Shown: one piece after another, positions 17,309 through 26,054 of the stretch
Numbering within the stretch: the first letter of the stretch is position 1
How the letters are laid out: each line of letters begins with the position of its first letter
Assembly (NCBI GenBank): GCA_934119965.1
Contig: CAKOTA010000004.1
Coordinates: 18,364-82,363, forward strand
Source of the DNA: an uncultured Bacilli bacterium
GTDB taxonomy: Bacteria; Bacillota_I; Bacilli_A; RF39; UBA660
Length of the DNA: 64,000 bases
Reading direction: 5' to 3'
Notes under the pieces: model-generated
What the model was told of the DNA's origin: nothing
Databases searched by the model: none
Seen by the model: the letters and a program-made list of their open reading frames with translations, nothing else
Translations under genes and position numbers: made by a program

Positions 17309-17358
17309 TTGACAAAAAAAATTAATAAGCATATAATGAATTATGTTGCAATTGCAAC
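17309..17358 (+). promoter_or_regulatory. Promoter and 14-bp palindromic operator of the MarR-ABC operon
   Basis: TTGACA (17309-17314), a 17-base spacer and TATAAT (17332-17337) form a consensus SigA promoter. Seven bases after the -10 lies the perfect palindrome GTTGCAATTGCAAC (17345-17358), at or just after the transcription start and directly before the AGGAGG site. This is a typical place for an autoregulating MarR dimer. Confidence 0.8.
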
Positions 17359-17370
17359 AAAGGAGGAAAT

Positions 17371-17817
17371 ATGGATTTTGAATTGTTACCAATATATTTC
17401 GAAAATTTTAAAAAATATATGGATAAATCTATAAGTAATGTAATAAAACAATATGGAATTACTTTTATTCAATTTAGACCAATTGTTTTATTAAATCGTC
17501 ACAAGGAAGATGGATTATCCTTACAAGAGTTAACCGAAAAAATAGGAATTGATAAAGCCAATGTTACAAGAGTAATAAATGATTTGCTAGAAAAAGACAT
17601 TGTTTATAAATCAGATTTAAAACAAAGAGGTTATAAAATAAAACTTACAAAAAAAGGATTAGAAATAGCAAATAAAATAATAAATGAAAAAGAAAAGATG
17701 CATGAAAAATTATTTATGTGTTTTAGTGAAGAAGAAAAAGAACAATTTTTTTCATTGCTAATAAAAATGTATGAAAGTATACCGAATGGGGAGGAAAATA
17801 ATGAAAAAGATATTTAA
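17371..17817 (+). CDS. MarR-family transcriptional regulator
   Basis: The 148-residue protein has the MarR winged-helix layout: an N-terminal dimerisation helix, GLSLQELTEKIGIDKANVTRVINDLL as the helix-turn-helix, KSDLKQRGYKIKLTKKGLEIA as the beta wing, and a C-terminal helix for dimer contact. MarR proteins usually repress a neighbouring exporter and release DNA on binding a toxic ligand. Its gene lies first in an operon with two ABC half-exporters and overlaps the first by 17 bases. A perfect palindrome sits between its promoter and start. The ligand is unknown. Confidence 0.93.
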   Translation: MDFELLPIYFENFKKYMDKSISNVIKQYGITFIQFRPIVLLNRHKEDGLSLQELTEKIGIDKANVTRVINDLLEKDIVYKSDLKQRGYKIKLTKKGLEIANKIINEKEKMHEKLFMCFSEEEKEQFFSLLIKMYESIPNGEENNEKDI

Positions 17818-19993
17818 AACATTAAGAAAATCTTGGGTTTCAATATTATTAGTAATAATATTGTTGTTTATTCAAGCAAATTGTGATTTAGCATTGCCTG
17901 ACTACACTTCAAATATAATTAATGTTGGTATTCAACAAAGTGGTATTGATACTAATATATTTGAAGCAATAAGAGAAAGTGAAATGCAAAAAATAATGAT
18001 TTTTTCTGATAATGAACAAGATGAAATATTAGAAAAAAATTATGAATTGATTGAAAAAGAAAATAAAGAATATATAAAAAAATATCCTATCTTAAAAGAT
18101 GAAAATATTTATATTTTAAAAGAAAAATATGATAAAGAAAAATTAGAAAAAATATTTAATGAAACACTATTAATGACATATGTGTTTTCGAGTGAAGAAA
18201 TGGCACCGATGGTAAAACAACAAATGAATATTCCAGACGAAGTTAATATATTAGATATATTAAAAACATTAGATGATAGTAAAATATCTGAAATTAAAAG
18301 TAATGTATCTAAAAAAATGGATGAATTATCTGATACTATGATAAATCAAATAACAATTAATCTAGTAAAAAATGAGTATAAAGAAATTGGAATGAACTTA
18401 GAAAAAATTCAAACTGAATATATAGTATGTGCAGGATTACAAATGATTGCTTTAGCCTTTTTAATAATGGCTATAGCAATTGTGGTTGCATACTTGACAA
18501 GTAAAATTGGTTCAAAATTATCTAAAGAACTTAGAAGTCAAGTTGTATCAAAAGTAATGAATTATTCAAATAAAGAATTTGAACAATTATCAACATCTAG
18601 CTTGATAACAAGATCAACAAATGATATTAATCAAGTTCAAATGTTAGTGATAATGTTGCTTAGAATTGTTATATATGCTCCAATATTAGGATTTGGTGCT
18701 TTAGGAAAAGTAAGTAAAACACCAATGGAATGGATAATAGGAGTAGCAGTTTTATCTATTTTATCATTAGTAATTATTATCTTCTCTTTAGCAATGCCTA
18801 AATTTAAAAAATTACAACAATTAGTAGATAAAGTTAATTTAGTATTTAGAGAAATATTAACAGGTATTCCAGTTATTAGAGCATTTGCTACTGAAAAATA
18901 CGAAGAAAAAAAATTCGATAATGCTAATGTCGATTTAACAAAAACAAATTTATTTGTTAGTAAAGTAATGACATTTATGATGCCAACAATGATGCTTATA
19001 ATGTGTGCGACTCAAGTATTAATAATTTGGGTAGGAGCTAAAAATGTTGATTTAGGAAATATTCAAATTGGAGATCTTTTAGCATTTATAACTTATACAA
19101 TGCAAATTATAATGTCATTTTTGATGATATCAATGGTATCAATTATGTTACCTAGATCTTGGGTATCTGTAAAAAGAATAGCGGAAATATTTAATTTAGA
19201 TTCATCTATAAAAGATCCAATAAACCCAGTTAAATTTAAAAACTTAAAAGGCGTAGTAGAATTTAAAGATGTTTATTTTAGATATCCTGATGCTGAAGAA
19301 GATGTTTTAGAAAATATCTCATTTACAGCAAATCCAGGAACAACAACAGCATTTATTGGTTCAACTGGAAGTGGTAAATCAACATTAATTAATTTAATAC
19401 CTCGTTTCTTTGATGTAACAGGTGGAAAAATATTGATAGATGGAATTAATATAAAAGATGTAACACTTCATGATTTAAGAGAAATAATAGGTTTTGTTCC
19501 GCAAAAAGGAGTATTATTTTCAGGGACTATAAAATCAAATATAATGTTTGGTAAAAAAATAAGTAAAAAAGAAATGGAAAAAGTAGCTTCCATTGCTCAA
19601 GCAAGTGAATTTATCGAATCGAAGAATGATAAATACGATTCATCAATATCACAAGGTGGTACTAATATATCAGGTGGTCAAAAACAAAGATTGGCAATTG
19701 CTAGAGCTATAGCAAAAAATCCTAAAATATATGTATTTGATGATTCATTTAGTGCTTTAGATTATAAAACAGATGCTAATTTAAGAAAAATGTTAAAGAA
19801 AGAAACAAAAGATAGTACTATCTTTATAGTTGCTCAAAGAATAAATACAATTATGCATGCTGATCAAATAATTGTATTAGATGAGGGAAGAATTGTCGGA
19901 ATTGGAACACATAAAGAATTATTAAAAAAATGCAAAGTTTATAAGGAAATTGCGCTTTCACAATTAAGTAAGGAGGAGTTAGAAAATGAGTAA
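17801..19993 (+). CDS. ABC exporter half-transporter A (heterodimeric multidrug type)
   Basis: The 730-residue protein has a membrane domain with an unusually long extracytoplasmic loop (about residues 45-205, charged and helical) between the first two membrane segments, followed by a nucleotide-binding domain. Walker A is GSTGSGKST near residue 520, the signature is ISGGQKQR, and Walker B reads IYVFDDSFSALD. Asp replaces the usual catalytic Glu, so its own ATP site is degenerate. ATG 17801 with GGGGAGG is used instead of the upstream ATG at 17771. It overlaps the next ABC gene by 8 bases. It resembles heterodimeric exporters such as BmrCD. The substrate, probably a drug or peptide, is unknown. 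Confidence 0.9.
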   Translation: MKKIFKTLRKSWVSILLVIILLFIQANCDLALPDYTSNIINVGIQQSGIDTNIFEAIRESEMQKIMIFSDNEQDEILEKNYELIEKENKEYIKKYPILKDENIYILKEKYDKEKLEKIFNETLLMTYVFSSEEMAPMVKQQMNIPDEVNILDILKTLDDSKISEIKSNVSKKMDELSDTMINQITINLVKNEYKEIGMNLEKIQTEYIVCAGLQMIALAFLIMAIAIVVAYLTSKIGSKLSKELRSQVVSKVMNYSNKEFEQLSTSSLITRSTNDINQVQMLVIMLLRIVIYAPILGFGALGKVSKTPMEWIIGVAVLSILSLVIIIFSLAMPKFKKLQQLVDKVNLVFREILTGIPVIRAFATEKYEEKKFDNANVDLTKTNLFVSKVMTFMMPTMMLIMCATQVLIIWVGAKNVDLGNIQIGDLLAFITYTMQIIMSFLMISMVSIMLPRSWVSVKRIAEIFNLDSSIKDPINPVKFKNLKGVVEFKDVYFRYPDAEEDVLENISFTANPGTTTAFIGSTGSGKSTLINLIPRFFDVTGGKILIDGINIKDVTLHDLREIIGFVPQKGVLFSGTIKSNIMFGKKISKKEMEKVASIAQASEFIESKNDKYDSSISQGGTNISGGQKQRLAIARAIAKNPKIYVFDDSFSALDYKTDANLRKMLKKETKDSTIFIVAQRINTIMHADQIIVLDEGRIVGIGTHKELLKKCKVYKEIALSQLSKEELENE

Positions 19994-21803
19994 AGAAAAA
20001 GGCCCAATGGGACCAGGTATGGCTCCAACTTCAAAAGCTAAAGATTTTAAAGGAACATTAAAAAAATTAATTAGTTATATTTCTAAATATAAAGTAGCAA
20101 TTATAATTGTTTGGGTATTCGCAATTGGTTCGACAATATTTTCAATTGTAAGTCCTAAAATATTAGGAAATGCAACAACAGAATTATTTAATGGATTAAT
20201 CAGTAAAATATCAGGTAATGGTGGAATTAATTTTGATAAAATTGGTGAAATTTTAATTATTACTTTAATTCTATATATTGTAAGTACAGTTTTCTCTTAT
20301 ATAGAAGGTATTGTAATGGCTAAAATTACTAGTAAGACTTCTTATAGAATGCGAAAAGAAATTTCTGAAAAAATTAATAGATTGCCTATGAAATATTTTG
20401 ATAAAAAAACGAATGGTGAAATATTATCAATAGTTACTAATGATGTCGATACCTTAAGTCAATCACTTAATCAATGTGGCTCTCAAATAGTAACATCAAT
20501 TGTAACAATAGTAGGTATATTATATATGATGTTTACAATTAGTGTGCCTATGACTCTACTGTCAATATTAATTTTACCTATATGTTTAGTATTAGTAGGA
20601 AATGTATTTAAACATAGTCAAAAGCATTTTTTAAACAATCAAAAATATTTAGGAAATGTTAATGGATGTGTTGAAGAAATGTATTCAGGCCATAGTGTTG
20701 TAAAAGTATTCAATGCTGAAGAAAAAATGATAGATGATTTTGAAAAATATAATGAAAAATTATATGAATCATCTTGGAAGAGTCAATTTATTTCTGGACT
20801 TATGCATCCAATAATGACTTTTGTTGGTAACTTAGGTTATGTTATGGTTGCTTTAGTTGGTGGATATTATGCAATGAAAGGGAAAATCACTGTTGGTAAT
20901 ATTCAATCATTTATTCAATATAATAAACAATTTACGCAACCAATCGCACAAATTGCTCAAATATCTAATATGATTCAATCTATGATTGCTGCTGCTGAAA
21001 GAATATTTGAATTTTTAGAAGAAGAGGAAGAGGTATACAATAAATTTAATCCAATTCCAATTGAATCAATTAAAGGTAGTGTTGAATTTAAAAATGTTAA
21101 ATTTGGATATGATGAAGATAAAATTGTAATTAATGATTTTAATGCTAAAGTAAAACAAGGTCAAAAAATAGCAATAGTAGGACCAACTGGTGCTGGTAAA
21201 ACTACAATGGTTAAATTATTAATGAGATTTTACAATGTTAATGATGGTGAAATATTAATTGATGGAATTAATATTAATAAATTCAAACGAAAAGAGTTAA
21301 GAAAAATATTTGGAATGGTTTTACAAGATACTTGGTTATTTAATGGAACTATTATGGAAAATCTAAGATATGGTAGATTAGATGCTACTGATGATGAAGT
21401 AATTGAAGCTGCTAAATCTGCATATGTTCATCATTTTATTCAAACTTTACCTGATGGTTATAATATGGAATTAAATGAGGAAACAAATAATATTTCTAAT
21501 GGTCAAAAACAATTATTAACTATAGCTCGTGCTATTTTAGCAAATCCAAAAATATTAATATTAGATGAAGCTACATCTAGTGTTGATACAAGAACTGAAA
21601 TTTTGATTCAAAAGGCTATGGATAAATTAATGGAAGGAAGAACTAGTTTTATAATAGCTCATAGATTATCAACTATTAAAAATGCTGATTTAATATTAGT
21701 TATGAAAGATGGAGATATTGTAGAAACTGGTAGTCATAAAGAATTATTAGCTAAGAATGGTTTTTATGCTAGTTTATATAATTCACAATTTGAAGAAGCT
21801 TAA
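19986..21803 (+). CDS. ABC exporter half-transporter B (heterodimeric multidrug type)
   Basis: The 605-residue partner has six membrane segments and a nucleotide-binding domain with Walker A GPTGAGKTT near residue 399, Walker B ILILDEATSSVD with the catalytic Glu, and a weak signature ISNGQKQL. Its intact Walker motifs pair with the good signature of half-transporter A, while the Asp site of A faces this weak signature. This gives one active and one degenerate ATP site, as known for BmrCD and TM287/288. A short Gly/Pro-rich tail (MGPGMAPTSKAKDF) precedes the first membrane segment, which is common in the family. The gene ends in a strong terminator. Confidence 0.92.
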   Translation: MSKEKGPMGPGMAPTSKAKDFKGTLKKLISYISKYKVAIIIVWVFAIGSTIFSIVSPKILGNATTELFNGLISKISGNGGINFDKIGEILIITLILYIVSTVFSYIEGIVMAKITSKTSYRMRKEISEKINRLPMKYFDKKTNGEILSIVTNDVDTLSQSLNQCGSQIVTSIVTIVGILYMMFTISVPMTLLSILILPICLVLVGNVFKHSQKHFLNNQKYLGNVNGCVEEMYSGHSVVKVFNAEEKMIDDFEKYNEKLYESSWKSQFISGLMHPIMTFVGNLGYVMVALVGGYYAMKGKITVGNIQSFIQYNKQFTQPIAQIAQISNMIQSMIAAAERIFEFLEEEEEVYNKFNPIPIESIKGSVEFKNVKFGYDEDKIVINDFNAKVKQGQKIAIVGPTGAGKTTMVKLLMRFYNVNDGEILIDGININKFKRKELRKIFGMVLQDTWLFNGTIMENLRYGRLDATDDEVIEAAKSAYVHHFIQTLPDGYNMELNEETNNISNGQKQLLTIARAILANPKILILDEATSSVDTRTEILIQKAMDKLMEGRTSFIIAHRLSTIKNADLILVMKDGDIVETGSHKELLAKNGFYASLYNSQFEEA

Positions 21804-21817
21804 TGCTTCTTTTTTTT
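21794..21817 (+). terminator. Terminator of the MarR-ABC operon
   Basis: AGAAGC and GCTTCT pair around the stop codon region, followed by a T run. Confidence 0.85.
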
Positions 21818-21834
21818 ACGAACAAATTTTCCGC

Positions 21835-21865
21835 TTGATTTTTTCGTCTGGGGGGGGGGTATAAT
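21835..21865 (+). promoter_or_regulatory. Promoter with poly-G tract between -35 and -10 (10 G)
   Basis: TTGATT (21835-21840) and TATAAT (21860-21865) are separated by 19 bases, the last ten of which are an unbroken G run (21850-21859). In DNA this AT-rich such a run is striking. Slippage would change the spacer length; loss of two G would give the optimal 17. The same promoter, with nine G, occurs at 59035-59064. Similar tracts control phase-variable surface proteins in Neisseria. Confidence 0.75.
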
Positions 21866-21889
21866 AAGTGTAGAAAGTAGGAATTATGT

Positions 21890-23239
21890 ATGAAGAAAAT
21901 ATTAAAAAGTAAAATATTTATAGTAATAATAACAATGATAATATGTATAAGTGGAACATTATATGCAGCTAATGTTTATTATGCAAACACGATAAAATAT
22001 ACACCAAGTGATTCAAGTTGGAATGTAACAAATGTAAGTGACGCCTTAAATAGCTTATATAGTAGTAGAAATAATATAAGTTGTTCAGATAATGTTTCAT
22101 CACCAGAAATAAAAGGAGATTTAATACCAGTAACAATAAGTAACGATGGAACAGTAAAATATGCAGATACAAATAGTAAATGGTATAACTATTGCAATAA
22201 AGAATGGGCAAATGCAGTAATATTATCAAGTGGAACATATAAAGTAGGAGATATAATTCCAGACAGTTCAATCGAATCATATTTTGTATGGATACCGAGA
22301 TTCAGATATAAATTATGGAATACAGGAACAGCAATAAAGAAAGCACATTCAATAGAAATAGAATTTGAAACAAAAGATGTTTCAGCAAGTACAGGAAGTA
22401 ATAATGGAGAGTGGTTAACACATCCGGCATTTACAACATTTAATAGTAATGGATTTTGGGTAGGAAAATTTGAAACGGGATATAATGGAGCAACTAGTAC
22501 AGCAACAGCACAAGTAAATAGTAATGATTCAAGTAAAGTAATAATAAAGCCAAATGTTTATAGTTGGAGAAATATAACAGTAGGAAATATCTTTTTAACA
22601 AGTTATAATTATAAAAGAGAATTAGATAGTCATATGATGAAGAATACAGAATGGGGAGCAGTAGCATACCTATCACATTCAAAATATGGAATAGGTGTAG
22701 AAGTAAATATCAATAATAATAGTTCATATAAGACTGGATATAGTGCTTTACCATCAACAAATCAAAACATATATCAAGGAAAAACTGGTGACGGAGATAA
22801 ATATAATAAGCCATATAATACAGAGATAGGCTATCTAGCAAGTACAACTGGAAATATAACAGGGATTTATGATATGAGTGGTGGTGCTTGGGAATATGTG
22901 GCTGGATACGTAAGTGGGAAACCAGGCTCAAGTGGATTAACACCAACCGATTATGATTCAAAATACTTTGATGTTTATAATGCATCAAGTACACAAACAA
23001 GTTATCAATATCGAATCTTAGGGGATGCGACAGGAGAAATGGGACCAATTCAAAATTATGATTCAGCATATCATAATAGTTGGTACGCTGATCATTCAAA
23101 TTTCATTGACTCTTCTTCCCTTTGGTTTCGTCGAGGTGGTGGTTTTGGCAATGGTGTAAGTGCAGGTCAGTTTTGTTTTGGTAGGTATGCTGGTGGTGCT
23201 TATGGTCTTATTGGTTTTCGTTTAGTTTTAACACCATAA
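21890..23239 (+). CDS. Surface protein with formylglycine-enzyme/C-type-lectin-like domain
   Basis: The 449-residue protein has the N-terminus shared by five other proteins in this window: a basic MKK start, a membrane or signal segment (about 8-27) ending in GTLYAANVYYA, and the module YTPSDSSWNVTNVSDALNSLY. From about residue 125 it follows the FGE-sulfatase/C-type-lectin pattern: FVWIPRFRYKLW, FWVGKFETGY, WRNITVGNIF, MKNTEWGAVAYLS, IYDMSGGAWEYVAG and, at the end, WFRRGGGFGNGVSAGQFCFG then GFRLVL. Domains of this type serve as variable binding heads in retroelement-diversified proteins. The last 120 bases or so differ sharply in composition. Expression depends on the poly-G promoter. Surface binding is inferred. 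Confidence 0.8.
   Translation: MKKILKSKIFIVIITMIICISGTLYAANVYYANTIKYTPSDSSWNVTNVSDALNSLYSSRNNISCSDNVSSPEIKGDLIPVTISNDGTVKYADTNSKWYNYCNKEWANAVILSSGTYKVGDIIPDSSIESYFVWIPRFRYKLWNTGTAIKKAHSIEIEFETKDVSASTGSNNGEWLTHPAFTTFNSNGFWVGKFETGYNGATSTATAQVNSNDSSKVIIKPNVYSWRNITVGNIFLTSYNYKRELDSHMMKNTEWGAVAYLSHSKYGIGVEVNINNNSSYKTGYSALPSTNQNIYQGKTGDGDKYNKPYNTEIGYLASTTGNITGIYDMSGGAWEYVAGYVSGKPGSSGLTPTDYDSKYFDVYNASSTQTSYQYRILGDATGEMGPIQNYDSAYHNSWYADHSNFIDSSSLWFRRGGGFGNGVSAGQFCFGRYAGGAYGLIGFRLVLTP
23104..23236 (+). other. Adenine-poor 3' segment, possible variable region
   Basis: Bases 23101-23220 contain 13 A in 120, while 22981-23100 contain 46 A in 120. The switch is abrupt and inside one reading frame. It covers the R-G-G to G-F-R-L-V-L end of the lectin-like domain, the part that is diversified in known diversity-generating retroelement targets. 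No template repeat or reverse transcriptase was seen in this window. Confidence 0.45.
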
Positions 23240-23247
23240 TTCATTTA

Positions 23248-23276
23248 AGAAACTTGAAAAAGTTTTCTTTTTTTTC
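23248..23276 (+). terminator. Terminator after the lectin-like surface gene
   Basis: AGAAACTT and AAGTTTTCT pair imperfectly around a short A-rich loop, followed by a long T run. Confidence 0.7.
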
Positions 23277-23307
23277 TAAATTTGTTATAATACAAATGGT
23301 GGTATAT

Positions 23308-24333
23308 ATGAACTATGTAAATAATGGAGATTATTATTTAGTTGCTAAATATAATGATCTTGGAATTGATATAATACCAATAAACCAAAAATGGTATTTG
23401 GGAGATAGGATAAAAGATGACAATAAATCATATAAAAATGATATAAGTTCAATCGATATAGTAACAACTAAATTTAAAAATGAACAACAAATGAAAAGAC
23501 AAATGTATAAAAATGGATATATAAAAAGTGAGGATGCAGATATTTTTATAATCCATAAACATAGATACAATGGAAAACAATATATTAATGAATATGAAAT
23601 AATTTATAAAAATGAAGAAAAAAATGAAAGAATGAATTTACTTTATAGCATTGGTAGAAAAAGACTATTTGATGAACAAATTGATGAAACAAAATTAGAT
23701 GAATTTATGAATAAATTTGTTTCAAAATTTAATAGTTCAGAATCATTTAGAAAATTTGTTCAAAATCCTTATTCAACAATTGATAAATATTTTATAAGTG
23801 AATTATTAAAAAATATGAAAGTTGGTTTTGATATAAAATACATTTTTAAAAATAAAGTTGATACATATCCATTTATTAGAAATATTATATCTATGTGGAA
23901 TATATATGATACTTTATACAAAAAAAATAAAAACTGTTCTTATAATGAATTAGCAACTAAAATTATTAGTGATTATGTGGAAATGTTAAACTCTAGAAAT
24001 AGTCGTCGCAATTATTATAATAGTTTAATAAAAATAACAAAAAAAGACAATATTCCTGGACAAATAACATTAGAAGAATATTTTGAACCGGAAATATCTT
24101 ATGAAGAAAAAATGCAAACAATGGTTGGTGAAGAACGCGCATTAAAAGAAGCACCTTTTGATGATAAATATCTTCAAATGTTATTTGAAAAATATGGTAT
24201 CGAAAAAGTATTTTCAAACATGAAAAACATTGACTTAAATAAATTATCATTAGGAGACAAATTACGTTTAGGATTAATAGATTATGTTGATTATAAAAGG
24301 TTAAAAAGAGAAAATGGAAGAAAATATAATTAA
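23308..24333 (+). CDS. Hypothetical protein
   Basis: The 341-residue, charged protein has no signal peptide or membrane segment. The frame is open from 23254, but TATAAT at 23286-23291 and a GGTGG site place the start at ATG 23308. The N-terminal 60 residues look like beta strands (DYYLVAKYNDLGIDIIPI, WYLGDRI), and the rest is mostly helical with many Lys, Asn and Tyr. An acidic stretch near residue 260 (QITLEEYFEPEISYEEKM) precedes a C-terminal KLSLGDKLRLGLIDYVDYKR segment. I do not recognise the family. It overlaps xerC by 20 bases, so the two are transcribed together. Confidence 0.7.
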   Translation: MNYVNNGDYYLVAKYNDLGIDIIPINQKWYLGDRIKDDNKSYKNDISSIDIVTTKFKNEQQMKRQMYKNGYIKSEDADIFIIHKHRYNGKQYINEYEIIYKNEEKNERMNLLYSIGRKRLFDEQIDETKLDEFMNKFVSKFNSSESFRKFVQNPYSTIDKYFISELLKNMKVGFDIKYIFKNKVDTYPFIRNIISMWNIYDTLYKKNKNCSYNELATKIISDYVEMLNSRNSRRNYYNSLIKITKKDNIPGQITLEEYFEPEISYEEKMQTMVGEERALKEAPFDDKYLQMLFEKYGIEKVFSNMKNIDLNKLSLGDKLRLGLIDYVDYKRLKRENGRKYN

Positions 24334-25201
24334 ATTTTTAAAATACTTAAAACTCCAAAAAAATTATTCCAATTATACTATAATTAATTATGGAAAAGAT
24401 TTAAAAATATTTTTAAACTTCTTAGAAGAAAATAATATAGATAGTTATACAAAAATAGATTATCAAACAATAAGAAAATTTTTAGAATTTTTATATGAAG
24501 AAAAATACGAAAAAAAATCTATTGCTAGACATATTAGTTCGCTTAGAAGTTTTTTTAAGTATTTGCTTAAAGAAAACATAATAGTAAATAATCCAATGAC
24601 ATTAGTAAGCAATCCTAAATTGGATAAAAAATTACCAAAATACTTGTATTATGAACAAATAGAAAAAATATTATCTATACCTGACAAAAATACTCCACTT
24701 GGAATGCGAGATGTAACTTTGTTAGAACTTCTCTATTCCACAGGAGTTCGTGTTAGCGAATTAGTCAATATTAAAATTGAAGATATTGATTTCAATGAAA
24801 GAACAATTAAAATATTAGGAAAAGGAAATAAAGAAAGAATAGTTTTATATAGTAAAGTTTTGGCTAGTTATTTAGAAGATTATTTAATCAAAAGAAGTAC
24901 ATTTAAACCAGATCATAATTATTTATTCATAAATAAATTTGGTAATAAACTAACTGATAGAGGAGTTAGAACAATAATTGATAACGTTTTAAAAAAAGGA
25001 ATGGTAGATTTTCATATAAGCCCACATATGATTAGACATACTTTCGCAACCCATTTATTGGATAATGGAGCTGATTTAAAATGTGTTCAAGAACTCTTAG
25101 GGCATAAAAATTTATCTTCAACCCAAGTTTATACTCATGTTTCAGATGAACATTTAAGACAAGTATATTTAGAAACACATAAAAGAAAATTTGACAAATA
25201 G
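24314..25201 (+). CDS. xerC: Tyrosine recombinase XerC/XerD family (probable XerC)
   Basis: Xer recombinases resolve chromosome dimers at dif. The 295-residue protein has the N-terminal core-binding domain (KFLKYLKLQKNYSNYTI) and a C-terminal catalytic domain with Arg in STGVRVSELVNI, Lys in GKGNKERIV, HMIRHTFATHLL, GHKNLSSTQVY and the Tyr nucleophile in VYTHVS. All six catalytic residues are present. A second Xer gene at 60131, next to deoB, fits XerD by gene order, so this one is the likely XerC. The start codon lies inside the end of the preceding gene. Confidence 0.85.
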   Translation: MEENIIKFLKYLKLQKNYSNYTIINYGKDLKIFLNFLEENNIDSYTKIDYQTIRKFLEFLYEEKYEKKSIARHISSLRSFFKYLLKENIIVNNPMTLVSNPKLDKKLPKYLYYEQIEKILSIPDKNTPLGMRDVTLLELLYSTGVRVSELVNIKIEDIDFNERTIKILGKGNKERIVLYSKVLASYLEDYLIKRSTFKPDHNYLFINKFGNKLTDRGVRTIIDNVLKKGMVDFHISPHMIRHTFATHLLDNGADLKCVQELLGHKNLSSTQVYTHVSDEHLRQVYLETHKRKFDK

Positions 25202-25218
25202 GAAAAATTTGGTATAAT
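25191..25218 (+). promoter_or_regulatory. SigA-type promoter
   Basis: TTGACA (25191-25196), inside the last codons of xerC, lies 16 bases from TATAAT (25213-25218) and precedes a GGGGGA ribosome site. Confidence 0.75.
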
Positions 25219-25250
25219 AGGAAACATTCATATAAAAAAGGGGGATTTAT

Positions 25251-25982
25251 ATGGGACTTATTAGAGTAATAAAACAATACTTTATTACTGCCAAAGAAGC
25301 GCAACAAGAGTATGAAATTTCAAAAAAAAGACAAGAAGAATTAGTAAAAATAATTGAAAGGTTAAAAAACATTGATTTGAATAAACCTAAAGATAATAAT
25401 TCGGAACCTTATCAACCAATCATTAAAAGTGATGAAAGTCAAAAATCTAGTGTTTGTGATTCGAGAAAGAAAAACATTGAAGATAGTAAAGAAACTAAAA
25501 AAAGACAAGAAAAACTTGTACAAACAATAGAAAATTTAAAACACATTGATTTAGAAAATAAACCTAGTAAAAAAATTAATGTAATTGATATGATTGATAT
25601 TGATAAAATAAATAGAAAACAATTAAAAAACACATATAAATTTATCAAAAAAAGTATAGAAGTCGCTACAACAAATGGCAGAACTGAAGAGTTAAATAAA
25701 CTAAAATTATTGAAACAACAAGTTAAAAAAAAATTATTAGAAGAAAGCGATGACTTAGAAAAAATAAGAATAAATTTAAAACTAGGAAATTTTAGTGAAA
25801 TAGAAAATTATGAAAGCTATTTGATGGGTTTATATAGTGAGATGGTACAAAAAAGCAAAACAATAAAGTATGATGAAAAAGATCGAGAAAGAAAAATTAA
25901 AATTTTAACACTTCTAAAATTAATTGAAAAAATAAAAAATAGTAAACAAATAAATAAACAATACATAAAAAAAATTGCTTAA
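25251..25982 (+). CDS. Hypothetical helical protein with internal repeat
   Basis: The 243-residue protein is very rich in Lys, Glu and Ile and should be mostly helical, with coiled-coil potential. A unit of about 22 residues occurs twice: KKRQEELVKIIERLKNIDLN near residue 25 and KKRQEKLVQTIENLKHIDLE near residue 84. A Ser-rich linker and two cysteines (none elsewhere) lie near residues 60-70. No signal peptide or membrane segment is present. It has its own consensus promoter and a long hairpin terminator, so it is a single-gene unit. I do not recognise a family. Confidence 0.7.
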   Translation: MGLIRVIKQYFITAKEAQQEYEISKKRQEELVKIIERLKNIDLNKPKDNNSEPYQPIIKSDESQKSSVCDSRKKNIEDSKETKKRQEKLVQTIENLKHIDLENKPSKKINVIDMIDIDKINRKQLKNTYKFIKKSIEVATTNGRTEELNKLKLLKQQVKKKLLEESDDLEKIRINLKLGNFSEIENYESYLMGLYSEMVQKSKTIKYDEKDRERKIKILTLLKLIEKIKNSKQINKQYIKKIA

Positions 25983-26008
25983 ATTTTCTTTTGTATTGTT
26001 TTTTTTTT
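25957..26008 (+). terminator. Terminator (long hairpin)
   Basis: AACAATAC pairs with GTATTGTT, the inner A-rich and T-rich strands extend the stem around GCTT, and a T run follows. Confidence 0.75.
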
Positions 26009-26054
26009 ATTATTTTGATAAAATATAATTGTATTCATAGAGTAGGGTGATCTT

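Noticed and set aside
21850..21859. Poly-G run as a sequencing or assembly error
   Set aside because: A second locus has the same flanks and a nine-G run in the same promoter position, so a real element is more likely.
23254..23307. N-terminal extension of the 23308 hypothetical protein starting with MKKFSFFSKF
   Set aside because: The extension overlaps a terminator T run and a TATAAT box, so it lies upstream of the transcription start.
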